64,000 nucleotides of DNA. Source: Bettongia penicillata ogilbyi (taxonomy: Eukaryota; Chordata; Mammalia; Diprotodontia; Potoroidae). Position numbers and translations under genes: made by a program. A model generated the notes under the pieces. It was given only the letters and a program-made list of their open reading frames with translations, was not told where the DNA came from and ran no database searches. Location: positions 2,462,001 to 2,526,000 of the forward strand of contig JAJHZJ010000221.1 in NCBI GenBank assembly GCA_023548195.1. The letters are read 5' to 3'. Shown here one piece after another: positions 56,430-64,000 of this stretch (within the stretch, counting starts at the first letter, position 1; every line of letters starts with the position of its first letter).

Positions 56430-57800
56430 AATAATGTCTTTTGCTCTTGTTCTTTTTTTGTCTTTTTTTAAAAAAAACTTTTTAAATTATGAACCTTGCA
56501 GTTACTAAGAAATATGAATACTTCAGTTTACAAAAACAGTTTTATATATGAAACCATATACAGTTTGCTTTTTAAAAATTATACATCTATTTTAAGAAGG
56601 TAAAACCAATACTGTTCTTGTCTATCTTGTCTAGTTTCTATCTACTTTCTTCTATGTATTTTTTTTTTACCTGTTTCATACTCTTTTCTTTCCTTTAAAA
56701 TTTTTTGGTCTCATTTTAAAGCTTATTCTTACTTAATTTACTTTGTCCTCACCCCTACAAAAGCCTTCTCTGATCACAAATATGGATATTACAGCAATGC
56801 AAGTTTGTATTTTGTTGTTTATGTCAGAAAATGAATGCCATTCTGTGTCTCTATTCCAACATTCCTCTATCAAGAGGTGTGGAAAACATACTTCATCTTC
56901 AATCTTTTGGAGCTATATTTGGTTAAAATTGTTATGTTTTCATGTTGTAATCAGTGTATAGTTTCCTTAGTACTGTTCACTTAATCTAGTCTTCCTTATT
57001 TTCTTTGAATTTATTCCTTCTGTCACTTTTACATTGTGATAATATATATTCATGTCATAATTTGTTCATCCACTCCTTGGTGGATAAGCACTCACTTTTT
57101 TTCCAGTTCTTTGCTGTAATAAAAAAATATTGCTTTAAATGTTTTTTATACATGTATTCTTTCCTTCTGTCTTTGACCTCTTTTGGATATAAATCTAGTA
57201 GAGTGTAATTGAGCCATAGGTTAGTCACAATTTAGTGCTTTTTTGATATAATTCCCAGTTGCTTTATGAATGGTTATAACAATTTACAGGTTCACTAACA
57301 GTGCATTAGAGTATCTGTCTTCAAAGGATTCTCCAACAACTATCATTTTAATTTCTTGTCATCCTAACTACTCTTACTGATGTGAAGTGGAATTTCAGAA
57401 CTGTTTTAATTTGCCATCTTCTTATTATTAGTGGTTCAGAGAAAGGCTTTCTTCTGGTGGTTGATAGCTTAAACTTCTTCATTTGAGAATTTCCCATTCA
57501 TATTCTTTGACCACTTCTTTGTTGGGGAATGACTCTTGTTCTTACATATGTTTGTGAATTCCCTGATACATCTTTGATACCAGACTTTTGTCAGAGAAAT
57601 TTGCTGCAGTTTTTTCCCCCAGTCAACTATTTCCCCTCTTATTCTGACTTCATTGATCTTGTTTGTCAAATACTTTTCTATTTTATATAATCAAAATTGT
57701 ATGTCTTCATTGCTGTGATCTTTTCTCCCTCATTGGATCAAGAATTTTTACCCTGTCTGTAGTTGCAAAAGTTACCTCCTTTCTTACTTCTTTAATTTAT
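56430..57800 (-). mobile_element. Old L1 3' portion, minus strand
   Basis: The sequence CATAATTTGTTCATCCACTCC, CTTGGTGGATAAGCACTCAC and TTCCAGTTCTTTGCTG corresponds to the motif at 311 and 13,342. Further on, ATTTCCCATTCATATTCTTTGACC and CAGACTTTTGTCAGAGAAATTTG match antisense L1 ORF2. Heavily mutated. Confidence 0.75.
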
Positions 57801-57806
57801 TTAGGA

Positions 57807-57917
57807 CAGGAGTGGGGAGCTTGCAGCCTTGAGGACACATGTGGCCTTCCAGTTCCTCAAATATGGCCTTTTGACTGAGTCCAGGTTTTACAGAACAAAT
57901 CCTTTTATTATGGATTT
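57807..57917 (+). mobile_element. Left half of an hAT-type MITE
   Basis: CAGGAGTGGGGAGCTTGCAG, GGACACATGTGGCCTTCC and GTTTTACAGAACAAATCCTT form the arm opposite to that at 14,781-14,900. It runs directly into the Tigger-like element. Confidence 0.6.
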
Positions 57918-57920
57918 AAC

Positions 57921-58829
57921 CTACATACCTCATTTTATTGAGTGTTACTTTGTGCTTTCACAGATGTTGCAGTTTTTGTTTGTTTTTTTACAAACTGAAG
58001 GTTTATGACACCCCTGCATTGATTAAGTCTGTCGGTTCCATTTTTCCAACAGCATGTGTTCACATCATATCTCTGTGTCATTTTGGTAATTCTTGCAATA
58101 TTTCAAATTTTTCATCATTATTGTATGTTTGGTGATCTGTGATCAGTGATCTTTGATGTTAATATTGTAATTGCTTTGGGGTGCCATGAACTGGAAAACA
58201 TAACTGATAAATGTTATATGTGCTCTGACAGCACTGAAGACTGGCCATTCTTTCCTACTCTCCCTCTTTCCCTCTCTACCTCTCCACCTTCCCTCTCTCC
58301 TTACCTCCCTCAAGTCTCCCTAATCCCTGAGACACAACAATACTGAAGAATATTACAAAACTTAGTTGATAAAGCAGTGATGCGATTTGAGATGTTTGAC
58401 TCAAATTTTGAAAGAAGTTCTACTGTAGATAAAATGCTATCAAACAGCATTGCATGCTACAGAGAAATCTTTCATAAAAGGAAGATTCAGTTGCTGCAGT
58501 GACCTCAGCTTTCAGCAACCACTTCCCTGACCAGTTAGCATTCGTCACATTCGTCAACATCAAGGCAACACCCTCCTCCAGTAAAAAGATTCTGATTCAT
58601 TGAAGGCTGAGATAATGGTTTGCATTTTTTAGTAATAAATTATTTTTAATTCAGGTATATGCATATTTTTTTTAGAAATAATACTATTGTACACTTAATA
58701 GACTACAGTATAGGGTAAACATAACTTTTATATTCACTGGGAAACTAAAATGTTTATGTGAGACACTTTATTGTGATCACTTTATTGCGGTGATCTGGCA
58801 CCCAACCAGCAATATCTCTCAAGTGCCTG
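57921..58829 (+). mobile_element. Tigger1-like (pogo/Tc1-mariner) transposon, internally deleted
   Basis: The left end ACATACCTCATTTTATTG is followed by CATTGATTAAGTCTGTCGG, TTTTCCAACAGCATGTGTTC and GTGATCTGTGATCAGTGATC. The right end TTTATTGCGGTGATCTGG, AATATCTCTCAAGTGCCTG is the inverted counterpart. At about 910 bp it lacks the transposase found in the full element, and the join lies near 58,350-58,430. It matches the human Tigger1 consensus that I remember over nearly all of the retained sequence. Confidence 0.8.
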
Positions 58830-58904
58830 CTCACACTCCCTATGCACCTTTACATTGCTTTCTGTGGTATACATTTTTAATTCTTCAGACACTGTTTTAT
58901 TTCA

Positions 58905-59180
58905 TATCCTGCAGACAGCTAGATGGGGCTTTGAAGCAGTAGATAGATGGAGCACTGGGCCTGGAGTCAAGAAGTTAAACTTTGACCTCAGAAACTTACT
59001 AACTGTGTCAGCTGGGCAAGGCTGTTAGCCACTGTTCCCCACTCCTTCCTCATATGTGAGATGGGAGTCATAATAGTATCTATCTCCCAGGGTTGTTGGT
59101 GAGAGTCAAATGAGATGATATTTGTAAAGCACTTGGCAGAGTACCTGGAGCATACTGGGTGGCTGATAAATGCTTCCCTT
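58905..59180 (+). mobile_element. THER1/MIR-type CORE-SINE, plus strand
   Basis: GGAGCACTGGGCCTGGAGTC, CTGTGTCAGCTGGGCAAGG, CTCATATGTGAGATGGGAGTC, TTTGTAAAGCACTTGGCAGAG and GGCTGATAAATGCTTCC cover head to tail. Its pyrimidine-rich end continues into the tract that follows. Confidence 0.8.
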
Positions 59181-59504
59181 CTTCCTCCCTCCCCACTCCC
59201 TCTTTCCTTCCCTCCTTCCTTCCCTCCCTCCCTCCTTCCTTCCCTCCCTCCCTCCTTCCTTCTCTCTTTCCTTCCCTCCTTCCTTCCCTCCCTCCCTCCT
59301 TCCTTCCCTCCCTCCCTCCTTCCTTCCTTCCCTCCCTCTCTCCCTCCCTCCCTCCCTCCCTCCTTCCTTCCTTCCTTCCTTCCTTCCTTCCTTCCTTCCT
59401 TCCTTCCTTCCTTCCTTCCTTCCTTTTCTCTTTCCCTTCCTCCTTCCCTTTCTCTCCATCCTTTCTGTCTTCCCTTTTTCCTTTCTTCTCTCCCTTCTTT
59501 CCCC
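59174..59504. repeat. Polypyrimidine tract, (CCTT)n/(CCCT)n, about 330 bp
   Basis: Almost pure C/T on the + strand, with a nearly perfect (CTTC)n core at about 59,360-59,425 and only a few A or G interruptions. All long frames across it on both strands are translation of the repeat. Confidence 0.97.
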
Positions 59505-59529
59505 TAAGGCCAAGCCCTCACTGTTTGCT

Positions 59530-60105
59530 ATTACCATTGTGTCAGGAAAACCTTGATTGTGAGCTGAGACAAGAGCCAGACCACATAGACAGATGGTGGA
59601 ATCCAGGCAGCTGGAGGTCAGGATCTGGTGTATCAATAACAGGTCTAGAAGATTGTAATCCATAGAAGAGATGTGGTCCTCTGTGATGAAAGTATTGCTT
59701 ATCTTTTTCTGGGTCAGCAGGATTTCAGACTTCAATTGGCTAAAGAGTTTCTTGATATACTGTTTCCTCTCCCTCTTTATAGTTGTTAGGTAAGTCCAAA
59801 TATTTGATTCAGAGGTTTTCCACTCCAATATTTGCCACTTCCAACAAGGTATCTTCTCCAGTGTTCTTCCCATGAAGCCCATGTTTGCTCTCCAAGTATC
59901 TCAGGCTGATTTTGCTCTGGTAGAATGCAAAGTATCCATCTGTAGATTTGAGGAGCCGCCCATAGAGGTAGCTGATTTTGAGATTCCCCACATTTTCAGG
60001 GTCACCACATCCTCCTTCAAGGTCTGGCCTTTGTCAACTAGGGTTCACATCTTTGGACAAGGAAGTACACAGAGGGAGTTACGCTGGGTGGCAGCACTGC
60101 AATAG
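59530..60105 (-). pseudogene. Coding-like minus-strand segment, parent unknown
   Basis: Read on the minus strand, one frame is open for 60 codons (59,991-59,809) with NLKISYLYGRLLK and DGYFAFYQSKISLRYLESK. It continues through a few stops with further protein-like sequence. Base composition is more balanced than in the intron around it. This would fit a decayed retrocopy of a spliced mRNA, but I do not recognise the protein, and no A-tail or duplication was found. It may also be part of an unknown retroelement. Confidence 0.3.
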
Positions 60106-60119
60106 TAAGATTCTCCCTT

Positions 60120-60250
60120 CTAATGTTGTATCCTTCCAGGATGATGTATGTTCCTTGAGGGTAAGAACTATTTTCTTTTGTATCTTTGTATTCCCAGTGC
60201 CAAGCAAGGAGGCCTGCTTACAGTAAGTGTCTAATAAATGTTCCTTGAAT
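60120..60250 (+). mobile_element. LINE-2 3' terminus, plus strand
   Basis: GTTCCTTGAGGGTAAGAACTA, TTTGTATTCCCAGTGCC and GTAAGTGTCTAATAAATGTTCC are the L2 end. Confidence 0.8.
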
Positions 60251-60264
60251 TATATCAACTCATA

Positions 60265-60425
60265 GTACATGAAGAAAGGAGTAATGTGGTTGTAAATAAA
60301 GAGGGACACCAACCTGTGGAGTGCCAGTCTAAGGGGTTTGAACTTTTTTCACTGACCAAGAGGAAGCAATTGAAAGGTTTTGAGGAGAAGAGTGACCAGG
60401 TCAGATTTGTGCATAATAAAAGGGG
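60265..60425 (-). mobile_element. LINE-2 internal fragment, minus strand
   Basis: GTGGAGTGCCAGTCTAAGGGG, AAGAGGAAGCAATTGAAAGG and AGTGACCAGGTCAGATTTGTG correspond to the antisense L2 'agggagccactgga ... gtgacatggtcagacctg' region. Confidence 0.6.
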
Positions 60426-60483
60426 TATGGGCTATTGTTGTATTTCAGTGTTTGTGTTTTGCTACTGAGGTAGTTTCTAAGTT

Positions 60484-60728
60484 GGGTGGCTAGCTGGAAC
60501 TGTGGAGAGAGTGCCTAGTCTGGAATCAGGGAGATTCATCTTCTGAGTTCATATATGACCTCAGACACTTACTATATAACTCTGGGCAAATCACTTAACC
60601 CTATTTGCCTCAGTCTGTTCATCTGGAAAATGAGCTGGAGAAGGAAATGGCAAGCCACTCTTAATATCTTTGCTAAGAAAACCCCCAGCAGAGGCACAAA
60701 GAGTTGGATACAACTGAAAGTGATTCAA
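60484..60728 (+). mobile_element. MAR1-like CORE-SINE, plus strand
   Basis: GGGTGGCTAGCTGGAACTGT, CTCTGGGCAAATCACTTAACCC, GAGAAGGAAATGGCAAGCC and GAGTTGGATACAACTGAAAG; more diverged than the other copies. Confidence 0.82.
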
Positions 60729-61089
60729 GTTTTTCTAAGTTTGGATCTACTGTGAATGGTTAAGAGTACCAGGAGACCAAGACTCTCCATAACAGTTCTT
60801 TTTTTTTCCTCTGTGATTATTTCTAAATAAGTTCTTTTCTATAGAGAATCACATAGAATGATATTTGAGATTCCATTTACCTTTTTTTTTTTGTAGCAAG
60901 GATACTTTTACAATATTTGTTACTTCTCTCTAGATATTTCCTCAGTATAATTCTGTGGGCCAATTTTACCATGTCAAGAATATTGTGGAAAATAATTATA
61001 TGGCTTTTTTTGGTCTAAAACAGTAATTTGCAATACATACTAAAATAATGTATCTCCATGGTAACTTATTTAAGGGGAAAGATTTCTAC

Positions 61090-61225
61090 CACCCACTTTC
61101 CATAATTCAGGTGTCATCCTTGACTCCTTACTTTCTCACTCCCACCCTTCCCCCTTGAAAGCCAATCAGTTGCTTAATGCTTTCTACCTTTATAACATCT
61201 TTAGTATATACCCCCTTCTGACTTC
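61090..61225 (+). mobile_element. LINE-2 internal fragment, plus strand
   Basis: TCAGGTGTCATCCTTGACTCC, AAGCCAATCAGTTGCTTAATG and CTACCTTTATAACATCTTTAG match the sense L2 region upstream of the 3' UTR. Confidence 0.75.
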
Positions 61226-61334
61226 ACTAGACTTTTTAATCTAACAAAAATAAAGAGATACTGGCAAGAGTTATTTTAATATGAAAAGAGTTACATTGAC
61301 TATTATTAGAAGTAAAAGAATTGCCATTACATTG

Positions 61335-61505
61335 CCATGGAACTCACAAAACCCTGGATGTGCAGACCTGGTTTTGAATTTTGGCTCTGTCACTTCCTGC
61401 AGTTTTGTGACACTTGGCACGTCAATTCACTTTCTCACCCTCATCTTCATTCACAAAATGAAGCAGTTAAACTAGAGGATTTCTAACTCTAAGTTTTGTA
61501 ATTCT
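61335..61505 (+). mobile_element. MIR-type SINE, plus strand
   Basis: CAGACCTGGTTTTGAATTTTGG, CTGTCACTTCCTGCAGTTTTG, ATTCACAAAATGAAGCAG and TAGAGGATTTCTAACTC in MIR order. Confidence 0.75.
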
Positions 61506-62095
61506 GGTGGTATCATCTTCCTCCTTGCACTGTTAAAGAAGCAACATGTCAGGTTTCATGGAGCTTCCTTTGGTAGCAGAAACTTAGAGCCAAGTTTACC
61601 ACTCATACTTCATGTAGACTGTTCTACACAGAACCAGGTCTTATGCTTCTCATCACTTCTTGCTCCATAATGGCATAAGCTGATAGATTGTTACTGGCAA
61701 CAAGACCAGAAAGCAGATCCTTTATGCACTCACTTCCGTATATCATGATAGACAGTGGAGAGTTATCCAAGGGAATCTTACTCTTTTTTTTTCTCATCCC
61801 AAGTCATATACTCCAACTTATGCTTTTGCTATCCTATCCTCCAGTCATAATATCCAGGCCAGCATTTGACTACTCTGATATCACTTATATAAGCAATTTG
61901 CTTTCTTGCTAATAGCTCTAAGTACTCATTGTGAAATTATACTCCTAGTCACAGATGCAAGTATACATAGTGGTCATTTGATAACGTTTCTTCTGCACAT
62001 GAGAGCACTTTGTCCATTTCTGTCCAAAACTTTTGACATAATAGATACCTTTTGTGTGGAAACTTTTAAGGAATATTCTGCATGTCATATTTCAA
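61506..62095. other. Intron, no recognised feature
   Basis: No repeat or gene recognised. The + frames of 66-74 codons (61,688 and 61,906) have no domain or splice context. Confidence 0.4.
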
Positions 62096-62099
62096 GAAA

Positions 62100-63800
62100 T
62101 CATTAAAATTGCACAGACATATTAGAGGAAAAGGTAGTATGAAAATAGAATTCGCCAATCACCTCCTGAAAGGAACTCCAATATGAAAATTCCTAGAAAT
62201 GTTGTTGTCAAAGTTCAGAACTTCTAGACGAAAGAAAGAAATAGTATAAGCAGCTGGAAAAAAAAGAATTAAAATATAAGGGAACCACAATCAGAACCAC
62301 ACAAGATTTAGCAGCTGTCAGTATAATGTATATAAAACACATATATTACATAATACAGATATTATATATTGTTACTGTGGATGAGATACTTTAAAAGGCA
62401 AAAAAGACAAAAAGTCTGTAACCAAGAATAATTTAACTAGCAAAACTGAGTATAATCTTACAAGGAAAAGAAATGGGACCTTCAGTGAAAGAATGTTTTT
62501 AAATATTTCTGCTGGGAGAAAAAAGAAGAAAATGACTGAAAAGGAACTTTGAAGTACAAATAAGGGAATCCAGAGAAAAATGAAAAAGGTAATCACAGGT
62601 GAACAATCAAAAGGGACTTTGTAAGGATTAACTGTTTAGGAAGTTGGCAGAGGGTGTTAAAAGGGTTTTTTTCAGTGTCCCAATGCAATGTCACAAGGAG
62701 TCATAGGTATAAGTGTCAATTAAGAAAGAAGAACTATAGTTTTAAATACTGTATGTTTTAAGGAAAAAGAAAAGGGGAGGAGAGGATGCATTGTCAAAGT
62801 GAGAGAAAAGATGGAGGACTTTGTGAACACTCATGGTCAGATTATGTAAGTATAACTACATGCAGATGTGGAATGAGCAAAGGAAGCGAGTGTCACTTGA
62901 ACTTCACTTTCATCTAAAAGAGTCAAAAGAGGGTAGATCACAGACAGAGAGTTTTGTTCAGCAGGAATATAGATAAAAACATGAAGACAGGAAAGGACAC
63001 TAAAGGGGAGGGTATGTTCAGGGAGAAATTCTTAAGCAAAGCAAACTTTAAGTTAGGAGAGGAGATAGTGAAGAGAAGGATGAAAGGGGAAAAAAGGAAA
63101 AGGTAGTGAAATAAACAGGGAAAGAGGAAAAATGAGAAGAAAACATTTAAGATCCAATTAACAAACATAATGTAAATAAGAATGGACAGAACTCCCAATA
63201 AGACAGAAGAGGTTATCAGATTGGGTTAGAAATCAAAATCTATCAGTGTCAAATCAATATGTTTACAAGAAATAAATAGAAAATATAGCTTACGTAGAGT
63301 TACAATAAGGGTTGGAGCAAAATCTATTATGCTTCAAGGACCCAAACACAGCAGAGAGTGGGGTGACATAAGCAATGACATAGAAATTCTTTTGAAGAGA
63401 GACTTCAAAATAGACAATTCAGAAGACTTAATTCCATAAGGACCACAGAGAAGGAATGAATGATTGACTCATGAATCAAAGAATAAAAGTTGAAATTAGA
63501 AAAAAGGAAAGATGAAGTAAGCAAGGAAATACATTTTAGAAAAAAGGCACAGAAAATGAAAAGTAAAACTCTAACGAATAAAAGAAGTTAAAGAGGAGAA
63601 GAGAAAAGGAAGATCTAAATTAATTAACTGAGAGAAAAAAGGGAATTAGGTAAATATACAAAAGGAAGACCGAGAAAAGGAGTTAACAAAACGTAATTCT
63701 GAAACCAGGGAAAGGAATGCCAGGATTGGGTTCAGAGGGAGGGGCTTGAGAGTGACTTGTAGAGAGTCAGTGGGAATAGGAGTAAAGTAAAGAAAAATAA
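62100..63800 (+). mobile_element. Old HAL1/L1 ORF1 region and downstream sequence, plus strand
   Basis: CGCCAATCACCTCCTGAAAGG, CCTAGAAATGTTGTTGTCAA, CACACAAGATTTAGCAGCTG and TAGCAAAACTGAGTATAATC align in order with the ORF1 3' half of the HAL1 at 38,150-38,420. They are far more diverged and carry a TA-rich insertion at 62,325-62,390. Sequence after 62,640 is A/G-rich and resembles L1/HAL1 3' or inter-ORF sequence. The piece GGAGCAAAATCTATTATGCTTC (63,313) could be L1 ORF2-like. Confidence 0.55.
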
Positions 63801-63839
63801 CTGAAGAGATAAAAAATATTTTTATTTATTTTTAATTTT

Positions 63840-64000
63840 TTTTTGTTTCTTTAATATAAATTTATTTATTTAACTTTTTACATTCATTTTCACAAAATTT
63901 TGGGTTCCAAATTTTCTCCCCATTTATCCCCTCCTGCCACCCCAATACACCGAGCATAGAAATTTCCTCTATCATCAATCTGCCCTCTCTTCTATCCTCC
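63840..64000 (-). mobile_element. 3' end of a third HAL1/L1-type element, minus strand, cut by the window edge
   Basis: From 63,855 the sequence TATAAATTTATTTATTTAAC, TTCATTTTCACAAAATTTTG and GGTTCCAAATTTTCTCCCC is nearly identical to 47,691-47,756, the 3' end of the second HAL1. The element continues outside the window, so whether it is HAL1 or a full L1 cannot be decided. Confidence 0.85.

Larger units (their letters stand above)
730..64000 (+). other. WDR70: Long WDR70 intron (donor GTGAGT at 730)
   Basis: After the donor at 730 no further segment with WD-repeat coding potential, an acceptor and a donor was found on the + strand. The expected continuation would encode a T-V-R-x-W type strand and a long linker. 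The rest of the window is therefore read as a single intron, and WDR70 is known to have very long introns. An exon missed by eye is possible. Confidence 0.75.

Noticed and set aside
59106..59882. 258-codon minus-strand frame and 130-168 codon plus-strand frames over the C/T tract
   Set aside because: They are translations of (CCTT)n/(GGAA)n repeats in every frame (S-F-L-P and K-E-G-R patterns), not genes.

Overview
The window is nuclear DNA of a marsupial mammal. It is AT-rich, dense in transposon remnants, and has one protein-coding exon. The marsupial call rests on the repeats: tRNA-headed CORE-SINEs ending in an RTE-like tail (MAR1-like, six copies), LINE-1 of the marsupial type, ORF1-only 'half-L1' (HAL1) elements, many LINE-2 (L2) and MIR/THER1-type fragments, an RTE-clade LINE, and one betaretrovirus-like endogenous retrovirus. 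I cannot name the species. Family names were recognised from memory of consensus sequences, not from a database search.

The only host-gene exon I can support is 77 bp at 653-729 on the + strand. It has a good acceptor and a GTGAGT donor, and encodes a WD-repeat segment that I recognise as WDR70. Everything after it (730-64000) reads as one WDR70 intron; I did not find the next exon. An L1 fragment on the opposite strand ends only about 40 bp before the acceptor.

Layout. 1-652: intron with an L1 remnant. 730-13,900: L2 fragments with nested MIR and L1 insertions, one MAR1 SINE, a degenerate 413-bp tandem duplication and an A-tailed antisense segment. 13,900-22,600: L1-like remnants, half of an hAT-type MITE, a 5'-truncated RTE element with a dead reverse transcriptase (16,215-18,495), a SINE and an L1-like 5' region. 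22,600-27,270: repeat-poor. 27,270-31,620: L2 in both orientations. 31,740-34,430: LTR-like pieces. 35,038-35,140: a compound microsatellite. 36,698-39,550: a complete HAL1 insertion with a perfect 13-bp target-site duplication. 40,748-44,115: a minus-strand betaretrovirus-like provirus that has lost its 5' half and the surface part of env. 47,682-50,480: a second HAL1, inverted, with a 10-bp duplication. 50,500-56,400: L2, L1 and SINE mosaic. 56,430-58,830: old L1, half a MITE and an internally deleted Tigger1-like transposon. 58,905-59,504: a THER1/MIR SINE running into a 330-bp polypyrimidine tract. 59,520-62,060: an unexplained coding-like minus-strand segment, L2, MAR1 and MIR. 62,100-64,000: an old HAL1/L1 ORF1 remnant and, at the edge, the 3' end of a third HAL1-type element.

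No tRNA, rRNA, CRISPR, operon or other multi-gene system is present. The interest lies in element biology: the HAL1 pair with its antisense reading frames, the rearranged provirus, and repeats close to or nested in one another. I see no evidence of a new defence or metabolic system.
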